Shown here: positions 14,401-27,100 of the stretch, in pieces
Layout of the letters: each line of letters opens with the position of its first letter
Position numbering within the stretch: position 1 is the stretch's first letter
Assembly (NCBI GenBank): GCA_944474755.1
Contig: OX104112.1
Coordinates: forward strand, 65,830,433-65,894,432
Direction of reading: 5' to 3'
DNA: 64,000 nt
From: Limnoperna fortunei
Lineage: Eukaryota; Mollusca; Bivalvia; Mytilida; Modiolidae
Translations under genes and position numbers: made by a program
Notes under the pieces: model-generated
Seen by the model: only the letters and a program-made list of their open reading frames with translations
Told to the model about the DNA's origin: nothing
Database searches by the model: none

Positions 14401-17400
14401 ATAGGCAGTTTTCCACCCCCTTATAAAATGGATGCCATGATATACCTAAAAAATTGCTGAATTGTTCCCTCCTATACACCCTGGCCAGGTGGTGTTGTAG
14501 GGAGATTGTAAAATCCTGGCTATAGCAAAAACAAATAAAAAAAAAAAAAAAAAATGCTGAAAGAGGGGCATTAAACCCTATCAAACTAACAAACGGACAT
14601 AGAACAACACATGTTTTTCATTTAATCCGTGAAAGATATTGATCAGAATGTTATTATCAGATATGTTTTCTGTATTGATTTAGATTTTTTAAGAGTTATA
14701 ATTAACATTTCATGTATTAATTAACAGGACGGAACAAGAATAGTGTCGCTTGATTTCTTAAATACTGCGATGAAAGCTGTTTTCAGAAACCTGCAGTAAA
14801 AGAGAAACTTCTTAGATACCACTGTAACATCAAAATTTATATAAGTCAAATGTGGAGGCCGCATTTCTAAATAAATTTTTTTTTATTTGAATAAAGCTGG
14901 TTTGTCCAGATAGCTATCAATGCCAATTAATTTTTTCAGTGGACATGCATGTTGCAACACACTTTTCTCTACACACTTTTTTTTTCCCAGTATCCCAATT
15001 ATTTGTTATTGTGAAATTGTTTGGTTTTTTTTAGTTAGCATCTTTGCCACTGAAAGAATTATACTGTGAAGCAAATCCATTGTTACAACATATACCTGTT
15101 CATTCTGTCCAAGAGGAAGAAGTTTTATCACTGAAGGTATTATCTCCTCTTATTACACTCACAGCGATGAAATACCGAAATTTCTCAGTGAATAAATTTT
15201 ATTATAACTTGTGAAATAAATTGAGTTCTTTCACTCACTAGAAGTGACTTCACCATGAATGTACTTAACCATGTCACTAGTAAACATTGCACAAGAACAT
15301 TCAAAACACAGTTCCTCTAAGTTTTTGGTAACATATTAAATATTCCCTCAATGTAATAAACAAGATAATCAATAACACATCGTGAATATTGAAAATATCA
15401 TCACTCGTGCCAAAACGAATTCTCAATTACTGATATATTAAGATATATGGAAGTAATTGAAAACAATGATTTTTTTTAATATAACTGTTGTGATAGAACA
15501 GATAGCTTGCATTTAATTATTTCAAGGATGATTTTGAGCTAACATAATCTGATTAATTGGTTGATTGGATGTTTGTTTTATGTTTAGCAAGCAGTATTTC
15601 AGCTATATTTATGATGAGAACTAGTTACCAACAATAAATGAATGGAAAAAAGGGGTGGGACATAGGGAACAAAATTTTGATTTCAACTATTAAAGTATGG
15701 AGTATTGGGTAGGGGTGGAAAATTTAGCCTTTTGTAGCAGCTACAATTAGCCTACTCATTTTGGAAGTCTACAAAAGGGGTATTTATCATACAAGGAGCC
15801 TGGCACTCTCCATGCACATTAATCACTGGTCTGGAGTCAGGCTTTCCATATAATGACCAGACAAACCCCAAAAAGTGGGTCTTCCCTTATCCGCCACATG
15901 GGGATGTGCTGGACTGTTCTGTGGATCGAGCACTTGGAACCCTCCCAGTAGGTCCCAGTACCATAAACTATGCTGTTTTTGATACTATATATTTATGTAA
16001 ATGTATTAATAAAAACAATGGTCAACTCCTGCACTAAAAGTTTCATTACTTATGCATAACAATATACACAGGACAACAGGAGTCTGGCAAAAATTTTTCT
16101 TACATAATTATTTATGGTTGTAATTTAGAAGTGTTGTAATTCAGGTTTTGTAAATGTTCATATTTCTTTTCCAGGAAGTAACAGCTCGATATGTAATGAA
16201 GGAATTAAAGGACAGGTATGAACATATCAACATTTTTAGTTTTGCTTAGATTCCAGATATATCAATATTACCTTCATGTAGTACTTATTTTATTTATAGT
16301 ACATGTACTAGGATCATGAATAACTAACTCTCAGACAATACAAAATAGTTTTGAGTTGTCATTAGACAAAATTAGTCCTACAGCTGGATACTAGCTACAA
16401 TAATGTATGGAGTTATGTCCCCGTGTCATATTTCTTGAGTATCTATGTCAACTCTATTTTATTGGTCAGATTTTTATTTTATTTCACATGAATTTTAAGT
16501 ACAAATGCTAGTGGTTCATATCCTTAGCATGTCATGATCAGAAAGCAGTATTAGGGGAATTCATCATCTTCAATGATAGGTGTTGTCAACTTTGAATTTG
16601 GTTGACTAGTTTCTAGACTAGATGCTCCTATAGTTTCTATATTATATATATAGTCTTGTTTTACAGTAATTTTTATTATTATATAATTCATATACAATAA
16701 TGTTCTTTTAAAGAAGGAACATGATGTCAAGGTAACTTTTTTTTAATGCAAAATGAAACTTTTTCATGTATGCACTGTATTATTTTCCTAGTAATTTATT
16801 CTTCCTGTTTACACTTTGCCTTTTTCTTTTATTGCTTTTCCCCATTAAACAAAATCAATCTTGAATGACGATATCAGTATACTACTAATTGTGTAATTTA
16901 AAAGGACTGAAAATCCAAATGGCCACCACTGCAGAACACAATTATAGTTAACATAGAATCACATAAAAAATGAATTTAATTAACTCTTTGGACACTGTTT
17001 AACAGAATGTGTTGATAATATACCTTTGAAGTACTTAACAACTGATTAAATAAGATATGTGAAGCTATTAGGGAAATCCAAGATTGCTGCCATGGTAACA
17101 CATAGCTAACATGCAACTTCTAAAAAACTAAAATAGACAAACTGAAGTGAATATTTTATAGTTTTGCAGTAATCAGTGTTACAGATACTCCAGGTTCTGA
17201 AGATCCTTTGATTATTATATTTTGTGTTGTGTTTTGCTGGTGATAAGTAATTGTACACAAATTTGTGTCTGTTGCTTGGCATCCCATTTTAATATTTTTT
17301 TACAGCACATCATATTTAATTTTGGTAACACACATTGTTGTAAAAGCAGTGTAAAGAAACATGCAGTTATACTAGACTAAATTTTACATAAGAGAAGACA

Positions 17401-18631
17401 ACACCAATTCACATAAATTCATAGCAGAGTATTATTAATGTGTGTTTGTATGTGAGAAATTATTACTATTTTTACAAACACTTCATGACATTATACATTT
17501 GGTTTTTACCTGCCAACAAATATTATGTTTAACAAGAAAATACCTTATTTAAAAGGTTGATTGTATTTCTATATATAGGTGGTCATATTTAAGGAAGGCC
17601 ATTCGTCACTACCCACAGATAAAAGACATGTTAGCCCAGGCCAGTAAATGTGCAGTATGTGGAGAATCATTTCTCAATACATGGTTAGAATGTGTCAGAT
17701 TTGTTGATGCTCAGAGTGTGAGTAATACATATTTTATGCAAGTTTTAATTGATTTTATTTAAACATGTGCAAATTGTACCAATAAATTTGATTTTAAATT
17801 GCGATAAATTATACCAATAAATGTGATTTTAAATTGTGATAAATTGTACCAATAAATTTGAATTTATTGTGTTTAAATTGTGAAATTTCTCATTCTAATC
17901 CAGATAAAGTATTCAAGCAATTATAGTTGTACAGATGTGAAAGATTTTTAAAGATATAGTTTCATTTCTGAGACAAATATTTTTTATAAAGCATAAAACA
18001 TGCATAAATGATTATTCCTTAAAGAAACTATTAGGTTAGTTTGTTTGTTTGAATGATGTTTCAGCAATTTTTCAGCTATTTCATGGCATCCAGTTTTTAT
18101 TGGGGGAGGAAGCCGGAGTACCCGGAGAGAACCCCCGACCTACGGTAGGAACACTGGCATCCTTGTCAATTAAGATTGGAGTCGAGTACACCCTGCCTGC
18201 AGTGAGACTTGAACCAGCAACCTCAGTGTTGACAGACCACCTGATCATCAGTAGACGAACTACCTTAGCCACTCGGCCCCCGAAACCCATTAGGACATTT
18301 GTATAAGTCAAAATACATATTACATGTACATGTATACAAAAGCATCAGGATTGATGACTAAAAAAAAAATTCAGTGATAAATGTCCATGTATGCAAGATG
18401 TAAATCACATGTTATAAAAAAACTTTTGTCATTTAAATTTTCACCTTTCACAATTAGTGTAAATAAATTGTTTTATGTTTAAATGCCATGTATATTTATC
18501 TTTTTTAAAAATATTTTCAGGATTTAAAGCTGAATAATCTATCTGGACTGGTTCCTGTGAGAGCACTATTGTGTTCATACAAGTGTTTTAATTCTGCTGG
18601 ACATGACTATTATGGTGTAGCATTTCCATGA
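8493..18631 (+). CDS. LRRC69: LRRC69 orthologue, leucine-rich repeat protein (complete, nine exons)
   Basis: Exons: 8493-8669, 11923-12049, 12168-12240, 12660-12855, 13809-13880, 15035-15136, 16175-16215, 17579-17717 and 18521-18631. They total 1038 nt, giving 345 residues, close to the 347 of human LRRC69; every border is GT-AG and every phase fits. The start MADTLLVRAL matches the family start (an in-frame ATG at 8445 would add 16 residues and is less likely). About seven LRRs of the LxxLxLxxNxLxxLP type cover residues 15-210. They are followed by ELYCEANPL and a C-terminal CxxC-containing module (CAVCGESF, then WLECVRFV, then LLCSYKCF) that marks LRRC69 and may bind a metal. The biochemical role is not established; LRRs suggest protein binding. 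Exon 7 is only 41 nt. Several introns carry DNA transposons. Confidence 0.95.
8690..9743. mobile_element. hAT-like non-autonomous DNA transposon in LRRC69 intron 1
   Basis: The element is bounded by an exact 8-bp direct repeat, TATTAGCG (8682-8689 and 9744-9751), which is the hAT target-site length. The termini are imperfect inverted repeats (GAATACAAGTCAGATCGGCA against GGGTGCAAGTCAAATCAGCA). Both subterminal regions hold many copies of a TCGGCAC / GTGCCGA motif in opposite orientation. I found no transposase frame in the 1054 bp. It begins only 20 bp after the exon 1 donor. Confidence 0.82.
9912..10641. mobile_element. Long-TIR MITE in LRRC69 intron 1
   Basis: The two outer ~90-bp arms are inverted copies with substitutions: CCCATTTCATGTTTATTTTC near 9935 against the reverse of GAAATGGGAGG near 10612, and GTGAAATGTGAGG near 9990 against CCTCACATTTCA near 10547. 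The interior is unrelated and non-coding. The target duplication is not clear. Confidence 0.65.
10642..11922. other. LRRC69 intron 1, distal part, no recognised element
   Basis: AT-rich sequence before the exon 2 acceptor. I see no coding signal and no clear repeat structure. Confidence 0.45.
12958..13108 (+). repeat. Dispersed repeat R1, copy 2
   Basis: It shares ordered blocks with the copy near 2556 (ATCATCAAAGATACCAA, GAATTTACTATGCCAGAC, AAACAATATTTAAAATCC, GATGTTGTAG). It lies in LRRC69 intron 4 on the plus strand. Confidence 0.7.
13294..13748. mobile_element. MITE with 21-bp perfect TIRs in LRRC69 intron 4
   Basis: The ends TCATCCTCACAAGTCAGGG and its exact inverse are perfect over 21 bp. 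The arms then continue as imperfect inverse copies (GTCCAC motif, GGAAATTCCCAGGCTAGAAG against the reverse near 13678). Flanking direct repeats TCATTTA (13287-13293 and 13749-13755) can be read as 7 bp, or as 8 bp if shifted by one. No coding potential; length 455 bp. Confidence 0.82.
14355..14600 (+). mobile_element. 5'-truncated SINE fragment
   Basis: It holds the SINE body and tail (ATTGACAACGATAGGCAG, GATGCCATGATATACC, AAAAATTGCTGAA, GGGCATTAAACC) but no tRNA-like head. An internal A-rich run lies near 14530. It sits in LRRC69 intron 5. Confidence 0.65.
15235..15430. repeat. Dispersed repeat R2, copy 2
   Basis: It is similar to 5735-5940 in the same orientation (ACATTCAAAACACAGTTCC, TGAATATTGAAAATATCATC). 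It lies in LRRC69 intron 6. Confidence 0.6.
15690..15790. repeat. Short dispersed repeat R3, copy 1
   Basis: The AAAATTTAGCCT..TGTAGCAGCTACAATTAGCCT motif recurs in altered form at about 30692-30760. Class unknown. Confidence 0.4.
16216..17578. other. LRRC69 intron 7, no recognised element
   Basis: AT-rich intron between the 41-nt exon 7 and exon 8. I see no repeat structure that I could name. Confidence 0.45.
17756..17868 (+). repeat. Short tandem repeat, unit about 41 bp
   Basis: Two to three diverged copies of a unit with ATTGTACCAATAAATTTGA and TTTTAAATTG occur just after LRRC69 exon 8. Confidence 0.7.
18040..18283 (-). mobile_element. tRNA-derived SINE, near full length
   Basis: The minus-strand copy has its head at the right (reverse of GGGGGCCGAGTGG at about 18271-18283). 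The B box, the AATTGACAAGGATGCCAG block and the tail ending in AAACAAACAAAC-type repeats follow leftward. It sits in LRRC69 intron 8. Confidence 0.82.
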
Positions 18632-18871
18632 TATTTATCATATTTATTGTTAATTGTTAAGTTTTGATGCATTTTATATTAATCAATATTTCTTATTGAT
18701 AAGCCATTCTGTGATAAATTTGTTACTTCCGTACAAGACATTTTTGTACTGTTAGATAATTTGTAACACAACTGTCAAATTTTTTGTGCAAAACAAATAA
18801 TATTTAATAACATAGATTATTCAATAATATATAAAACATTTTGTATAAAAATAATGTGACTGAAAAATTTG

Positions 18872-19034
18872 AATAAAAAAGGATATTCACTAAAAATAAA
18901 ATGGTTATTCACAGCGGGAAAATGCATGCGATTGTTATTTATAGAATCCCGGTTATTCCCTTTTTTAAATAACAATCGCATGCATTTTCCCGCGGTGAAT
19001 AACCATTTTATTTTTAGTGAATATCCTTTTTTAT
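18872..19034. repeat. Near-perfect palindrome, about 66-bp arms
   Basis: The arms run from AATAAAAAAGGATATTCACT to its inverse at 19015-19034 with one visible mismatch (CACAGCGGG against CCGCGGTG). A spacer of about 25 bp holds TAGAATCCCGG. The stem includes GCATGCGATTGTTATT. Confidence 0.85.
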
Positions 19035-19036
19035 TG

Positions 19037-19197
19037 AATAAAACAATAACTGTCTTTTGATTCGGTAAATGTGTGGAGTTATTGACTTTTGAAAAAACTC
19101 TTTGTTATTCACCGAGCCCAGCGGGCTCGGTGAATAACAGTTTTTTTCAAAAGTCAATAACTCCACACATTTACCTCATCAAAAGACAGTAATTGTA
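19037..19197. repeat. Second palindrome downstream of LRRC69
   Basis: The outer arms (CAATAACTGTCTTTTGAT, then GTGTGGAGTTATTGACTTTT) are inverted against 19145-19197. The centre holds the strong hairpin GAGCCCAGCGGGCTC flanked by TTATTCACC / GGTGAATAA. It abuts the first palindrome and shares its TTATTCAC motif, so the two may be one composite foldback element. Confidence 0.8.
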
Positions 19198-20520
19198 TAA
19201 TATTCAAGAAAGTTCAACTTTGTCAAAAAGTCATCACACCCTAATGAAATTCTAATTTGTCTCTGTAATTCATGATGATGATTGACAAAAATTACCTCAA
19301 TATCTGCAACCCTTTAGAGAAACGGAAAATTTTGTGATAAACTGACAGAGTGCAAACCAATAGTCCACTTCTGTGAAGCTGGAAGGGGACTTGTAATCAC
19401 TGTTTTAACACCAACAACAAAACAAAACAATACAATGCACACATAGTGGCAGGGTATTATGGAAATGAGTGTCCGTCGGTCCATCCGTCTGTACCTCAGT
19501 GGTAACCAGATGATAACTTAAAAAGGCATCAACAGATTTTATTTAAACTTTGGACAGCTATATAATACCATAAAATGAAGATCAATTTTCAGCACAATCC
19601 AATTTGTAGTTTTTGACCTGGCCAATTCAAGGGTTTTTTGTCAACAATTGGTGGTTTCCAGATGATAACTTCTATATATAATTTAGTAAAATGTGTTCAT
19701 AAATATTTAAAACAATGCAACATGGCGAAGTATCATTTAATGTCCCATGAAACTCCCTATTTTTGACAGATTGAATTCTACCTAGGTAGATCCTCCTTAA
19801 AAACAGAAAAGCTAGGTACTGGGATTATGCTGAACCCACATAACTGCCCAAAATTTAGCCAAGCGGCAAATAGGAGATATCATGTCATTGGGGTTGTCAG
19901 GTTATAATACAGGAAGCATGGCAACTGATCATAACCGGTAATATTCCTTGTACGATAAAGACCCCTGTTGTAAATTCCAACAAGAATATGTAAATTTTAT
20001 GAGAAACTTGGTAGACATCAGACAACAAAAAGGCAATGTTGCTAACAAACAATTACCAAAACCTTTATTCACCAAAAATTGTCATTGAAATTCAACAAAA
20101 AAACAGAAGATATCTGACTTGAATATTAAGCTTAGCCAAATTTTATGGAAATAGAATAAGGCAACAACAGGTTATGTCATTAAACCTTAAGTGAATGCAA
20201 TATCCTTGATCACTAGCATTGAGGAAAACTTTATAGACTATAGAATGCAATAACATTTTCTCTGAAGTCATATTGGACATAATGGGGGTAATTGTTTAGA
20301 AACATTGTCGATAACAATACTTGTGTATTATATACATTTTCACAACAGTTTTGTGCCAGGAAATTAAAAATATTGCACAGTTTACAAAAAAAAAAGCAGA
20401 AAAAATTTATATAATTTTTTTTATTTCATAAGTATACAATGCACTGTGAATCATACAAAAAATCTTTGGAGAAATAATTCTGCCATTGAATTTTGCAAAT
20501 AAGAAGGGAACCCAAATGTA
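19198..20520. other. Convergent intergenic DNA, degenerate repeats
   Basis: No coding signal. The stretch near 19465-19500 (GTCCGTCGGTCCATCCGTCTG) resembles the end region of a repeat family, but I could not define borders or a second copy here. Confidence 0.4.
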
Positions 20521-20521
20521 C

Positions 20522-21735
20522 AACAAGTGTGGACTGTGAGCATGCTCACAAAGGGATACCCTCTGCTTCGATTTAAAATCCAATTATCTCCGCTTAATGA
20601 TATCCGGGGTCAATAAAAATCCTTCATGCACATCTACATATAATGTACTTCTTTTATTCTAAGTTTCATTCAGCAGTTTACAAGGAGTTGCACTTACAAG
20701 GGATCTCGACAGACGGACAGACAGACAGACAGGGTGATTCCTATATACCCCCAAAACAAGTCGTTGCATGTACAAGTTGTTTCTTACATATATTTTGAGA
20801 AAGTTCCATGGGGCACAAACCCTTCAAAGAATATCCGATCATAACATCTTGTCAATGTGCACAACTACATATGGTGTCCTTCATTTCTACAAAGTTTCAT
20901 AAATTTATGACCAGTAATTTAAGTGGAGAAGCACCTACTAGTTCATACATATATTTTGAGAAAGTTCATAGGGAATAAATCCAACAAAAAATATCCACAA
21001 CTGTCAATTTACAAAACATGTATGGTGCCCATTATTCCTACCAATTTTCAAAAATTCTTATCAGTAGCTTCAGAGAAATGCTTAGGAGTTGCTCCATACA
21101 TATATGTTGAGAAAGTTCACCGGGGCATAACTCCTAAAAAAATATCCAATCACATTTTCCTGTCAATATGCACAACTACACTTGGTGTCCTTCAATTCTA
21201 CCAAGTTTCAAAAAATTCTGATCAGTAGTTTCAGAGAAGTGCTTACAATGCAATTTGAGAAATTTTTTAGTTCTCTGGGGCATTACTCCTACAAAAAATT
21301 TCCAATCTAAATTTCCTGTCCTTATGCACAACTACATATGGTGTCCTTCATTCCTAGAAAACTTCATATAATTCTGGGGCCTCGGTTGCCGAGTGGATAA
21401 GGTAGTTTGTCTACTATTTAACACGTGGTCTGTCAACACTAAGATTGCCGGTTTGAGTCTCACTGTAGGCAGAGTGTACTCAACTCAATTTTAATTGACG
21501 AGGATTGCCAGCTTTCCTGCCGCAGGTTGGGGGGGGTACTCTGGCTTCCTCCCTCAATAAAAACAGGACGCCATGAAGTAGCTGAAAAATTGCTGAAAGT
21601 GGGGTTGAACATCAATCAAACAAACATAAAATTCTTGTCAGTAGTTACAGAGGAGTTGCACATAAGAATAGGACTGACAGACCTGTCAAATACATTATAC
21701 CTTCTGCAACTTCGTTGCATGTGGTATAAAATGGC
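20522..21735 (+). mobile_element. Diverged tandem-core element (Helentron-like), interrupted by a SINE
   Basis: It starts ACAAGTGTGGACTGTGAG, resembling the left end of the 146-bp-repeat elements. It then holds about four diverged copies of a 150-160 bp unit marked by ATATATTTTGAGAAAGTTC (about 20789, 20949, 21102) and GCACAACTACAT.TGGTGTCC. Near the right end is a TATACC...GGTATA hairpin (about 21697-21729). A SINE is inserted at 21376-21626. Boundaries are approximate. Confidence 0.6.
21376..21626 (+). mobile_element. tRNA-derived SINE, near full length
   Basis: The head is GGGGCCTCGGTTGCCGAGTGG, with a B-box-like CGGTTTGAGTCTC about 60 nt later. The family body follows (AATTGACGAGGATTGCCAG, then CAATAAAAACAGGACGCCATG). 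The tail has GAAAAATTGCTGAAAG and ends ATCAATCAAACAAAC. This is the best copy for defining the family. Confidence 0.85.
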
Positions 21736-24138
21736 ACACAGAACATTATAAATGTATTGCACCATCATTTGTTTGTAATTGTTATAAGTACGGAAGAATT
21801 TGTGTAGTGTACACAAGAGAAAATCTCATTCTACTTTGTACATTCAATGAACTGATAACCTCAGTGAGGACATGCCACCTGATCAATAGTAGATCACTAA
21901 CTTAACACTAAGATACCGAAACTCTGTGTGTATAGATTAGGGTACTATAACATTCTCCTGTCTACGGTGTCTATATTTCTAAATTGATCAGGTATGCAAG
22001 AGCTTGCAGCTAGTATACTGATTTTTGCGAACACCATCTATTTCTTAGAGATTAACTTTAAAAACCAAGGTTACAAGAAAAAACAATTCGTCCGTGCCTT
22101 TAATAAGTTTTACTACAGATACCACTTCCTTGTCCAAAAATATCTCGTTTGAAAATATGGTTACAGATAGATTTCCCCAATTTTTGAATTAAGTGTACAG
22201 TTAATGTGCTACGATGATAGTTGGATACACCTATTAGTGACTGGTAGTATTATGACACCTATCCCTTTTAATCAACTAACCAACTCATACTACAGTAATG
22301 GAAGAGGGAGGTTGGCACGCCATAAAACCTGGTTTGATCCACCATTTCTTTTGAAATGCCTGTACTAATTCAGAAACTTTGCTGTATTTACTATATTTTT
22401 GGTTGCTGGTTCTGGAGTTGCTGGTTTCTCGGACTTTGATTTGTGGATTGTCTGTTTGACAGTTTCATCTGTGTTCTGTATTTGTTATTATCAATCATGG
22501 ATAAGACACAGAATAAATATTAACATAAAATCAAGTATTAAATACCATCTTTTAATGGTTATACAAAAAACAACAAATATGTATAATGCCCTTTAATTCT
22601 TTTGTTTATAATAATCTCAATCTGTCAGTGAAGACTAAATGCAGCTGGAAATGTCCTTGTTTATTAAAAAAGAAATATCTTTAGCATCATTTACAATTAC
22701 AAATTATAAATTAGCAAAACTTCTGCTGCAAAAAATATTAATGTAGATGATTTGTTTTTGTCTTAGATGAAAATTATTTTTTTTTTACAAAAAGATCTGT
22801 TCTTCATGGAAATCTAAGGGAAGACAAATTATCATGTCCATTATATTTGATAACCAAAAGTATATATTGCAAAAATAAAAATGATGAAGTTATGTTTAGC
22901 ATCCCTAAACATATCTTAGGTGTTTGTTTAAATGAGATTTAACACAAACTTCAGCAATTTTGGCATAAAGTGTTATTGGGGGAGGTGGTCATATTGTATG
23001 TAATCACTAACAAAAAATACATGTAATTATAATGACAAATCTAACACAACTAAATTAAAATAAATATGAAATTTTATTTTTTTATCACACTAGTATTATT
23101 TTCAATATCAGTTAATTATGTTACTAATCAAACTATGTGTGGTCCAATATAAGGAAATACTGCCTTATTTTTAATTACTGGCCCTCATTTAGGGTAAAAA
23201 CAATACCGGGCATTTGTTGATCTGTATATGTAATGTGTGTTTTTGGTGCATACAAATACAGAATGCTTGACAAAGCCTTACATTTTTTGCAATTCACTAG
23301 TATTCCCGAAGCAAAATTTATCTCATAATTGCAGAGTTATCTGTTCTTTTGAGCAGGTACTTTATAATACCTACTGTGGGTAAATAGTTTTTTCTGCAAG
23401 AATTTTGTATTCACATATAGTAGATCCTCTGGTAAAATTTCTTATGATGTGCAAACAAATTCTGCAGTATATTTCAGTTGCACTGGAACAATCAGGCCTC
23501 ATAAATTATTTAAAAAAAAAACAAAACTCAAATTTTCCCTATCTGTTCAATACCTGCTATTATAAAAGAAAATGCAAATGGAAAGTAACATATTGAAAAT
23601 AACATTTTTTTCTGTTGTTTTTATAAAATAAAAGTTTGTTTTAAAATTCTTCACCAATTAAAAGTAATTTCTTCAGTTTTTTTTTAATTTTACTGACTAG
23701 TCTGCTTTTACTGTAGAGATAATAATTGATAAATCAAATTCATTTTACTACAAAATACTGGAACATAAAATCCCTGAAATAATATAGGAAAAACATTAAT
23801 CGTTTTTATCAAAATGACTACAAAAGTAAATAATATCTAATGCCATTTGTAAAAAAACATTTTTGTAAAAGGTGTGTTTTGTTCTTATATTTTGTGTTTA
23901 AACAGATGTTTATATTAACATTTGTTTTTATTAAAATGACTTCAAAAGTTAAAATACCTAATAATGCCAACTTTCAAAACACACATTGTAAAACATTCAT
24001 GTGGTGTTCTAATACTTTGGATTCTATGCTGTTAGAATTTATTGCACTTAAAGGTGTTTTCATATAAATTTCTATTAGGTCCTTTTAAATTTAAACGGGC
24101 ATACATAATCACAAAAGCCTCTCGTTCTAGTTATCTCA
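21736..24138. other. Intergenic DNA before the TCAIM 3' end
   Basis: AT-rich sequence with no convincing gene. It presumably includes the TCAIM 3' untranslated region next to 24139. Minor open frames here have low-complexity composition and no recognisable motifs. Confidence 0.4.
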
Positions 24139-27100
24139 TCATGATACAGCACTAGCCCAGTTCCACGGTATACACATCTCGCCATCATACATCACCGTGT
24201 AGTAATGCGCTATTCGTAATTTGCAACGATACAGTCCCAGCTCTAGATAAATTCTATCATTCAATAATCTCTCACAAGACTGAGTCATTTTATCAGGAGA
24301 GACATTGTCTTCTTTTTCCAATGACAATAACTGAAATTGTGTTTTACACTGCTCAACAACCATCTTTTCCATTTGTATTTGTCTGAAATTCAATAACATT
24401 GTATTAATTTATGTTGAAGAATGGTTAAAATTTCTTAATAAAAGTACTCAGTAAAAAAAACTTACATATATATATATATATATATACAAGTTTTGGACAC
24501 TTACTGTTTTCCTTGCCTCACATTCTTACTGGAGATAATATGGCAAACAGTTGTATTTTGCTTGTGTGAATGGGTTACAATGATACATTCAGTAATTTTT
24601 CATCTATACCATGGTGTCCAGTTTTTATCGGTATAGAAAGCATGAGTAATTGGTGAAAACCCCAGGAAAACAGGCAATCTTTGTCAATTAACTTTAGAGT
24701 GGAGCAATAATAATCGAACCAATGAACGTAACAATTGTATGTAATCGTATCACTGTACATTTTTTGTATGAAAATGAAAACAGTTACACAACATTTCACA
24801 TTACAATGTAATTGTATTACCCACATATTAAATTTTATCTCTTATCTTACAATGCCATATCCTGCAGTATCATGTAAGCTTTCTCTTAATGCTCCGATAC
24901 TTACAATGCCATATCCTGCAGCATCATGTAAGCTTTCTCTTAATGCTCCGATACTTACAATGCCATATCCTGCAGTATCATGTAAGCTTTCTCTTTATGC
25001 TCTGATATATACTTCACCAGTAGTATTCCAGGCATGGAAGAAGGCACTAAAAACTTCCCTGTAGGTGATAGGGTCAAAGGTGCAGAATCTCTATAAAAAA
25101 GTGTGCATTGACTTAAAGAATCTAAACAGTAATAAATAAATAAACAAAATACTTGTACAATTAGCAAGTATACATAACATTGTATATTGATATATTGGTG
25201 TTGTGTTTTTTTTTAATAAAACAATAAAAATTAATTAATAAATAATAAGAGGAAAGTAGGTAAATATGTTTCTATATGAGAGATCTAAGATTCTAGACAT
25301 GTTTGTATATCTGACTAATCTTTACACTTAATATTATTTTATTGTGCTATTTCCATTTCTCCTGTAGAAAGCTTATTAAAACTTCTTAAGAAATTATATT
25401 ACAATAGAAATATGGTATTTTTAATCAATAAATTTTACCTGAAAACTGACTTTAAATTGGGTAGAAAACATATTCTATCAGTGGATGGAAGAACAAATTT
25501 ATCATCATGGAGACACACCCCTTTTGACATAATATCTTACTCTGTGAAAGACAGTTTGTGTGTTGATCTTTTATTCAAATTTAACAAACTAAACTGTTGA
25601 GTTTATTCTAAATGTTTGAATTTATTTCTACGTCTTAACTACAAATTCTCCATCAAGGGATAACGAAACTTCTCATTTGCACATCTAATTTAATATGCTT
25701 TGCTGATTACACAATGTGTAAAAAACAACATTTTTTATCCCTTGACAGAGAAAATATTTATTGTAGTTAATTCTTAAATGGCTGTCATTAAGTATGCAGC
25801 AGGGTAAAGATAAATATAGATATAGTTTATGTGTATAACAACATACTGTTCTACTGTTAGTGTTAGATGTGATAAATCTTCCCCATGAAAGTATCTGTCA
25901 ACATCATCTTGACAACGACGTAATGAATTCAATATTTTATTTAAGATTAGTTCATATTCTTGCGCCATAATGATAATATCTCTCCTTCTCATACGCTCAA
26001 TTCTGATATTTCCCAGTAATTCAGATAATTGTTTTTCCATATATGGTAACCTTTCTAACACAGCGTCATGAGCTGATACTGATGATAACAACTGAAAAAA
26101 AAAGAGTCCCGAGTTCAAGTTATAAAATTATTTTAAGGAATATCTAAAGATTTAAAAGTCAGACTTGTAACTCACTCCCACTACTATTATTAAATATGTT
26201 CAATCCAACATTACATAAAAGTCTGATAGTTACCTATAAACAGTGACAGGTAATTTCCACATAATATTAAAAACTTGTCATTCTAATTCATTGTTAAATC
26301 ATTTTTTATTAGTGGACCATTATTGTTTATTTTTTTTGATGAACAAATTTAGCATATAAATACATGTTGCAATAAAATAGTACATTTATTTTATTTAAAT
26401 AAATGGCTTGAACATAAAAATTATTCTGAAATAGGTTGAATTACAAGGAATAAAAGGTGTTTTTACAGAATAAAAAAAATCTATGAATTATCAACTCACA
26501 CACAAAATTTACCTAAAGCCCTTGGAGCTTCATTTACTTCATTTAGCTAGTAAGTTGGTCGCTTTCATACATCAATGAATTCCATTTGCTTTTATTCATA
26601 TATTGTTACCTATACATGGCTAGCAATATTCTCATGTGATTTTAAATCACAGTCTTAAATTATATATCCATGTCATCGTATAAAATTTTGAAGTTAACAA
26701 GGCTTGCATTCTGATGTGTGATTTTACATGATACAGGTTTAAAGGTATATATACAATGTTTTTGGTTTTCTTGTTTAATTTGCTCTCTTGTACATGATAA
26801 AGTTTAATACTTAGTGATAGTATAGCCACAAATGACAAACAACAATAGGTGAATTACTCACAGTTATCCAGTCTGTGGTGACATCTTCACTGCTGAGGAC
26901 AACCTCACCATGTAAACTAACACCTGTCTTGTTACTGAGCAACAGACTTCTTCCTGAAATCAAACATCTATTAATTTATGGGAGATTTTGTTTGCTGTAT
27001 AATTATATTGTCAAAATGTGCAAGTAACTCTAAGCCTTTATTTGGCTTAAAGAATTACATCAGACCTGAAAGTCCACCAAAATAAACACTCACAAATTAC

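Noticed and set aside
24735..25064. A 109-codon frame with a threefold repeated peptide
   Set aside because: It is produced by the 54-bp tandem array in a TCAIM intron on the opposite strand; no splice or coding signal supports it.
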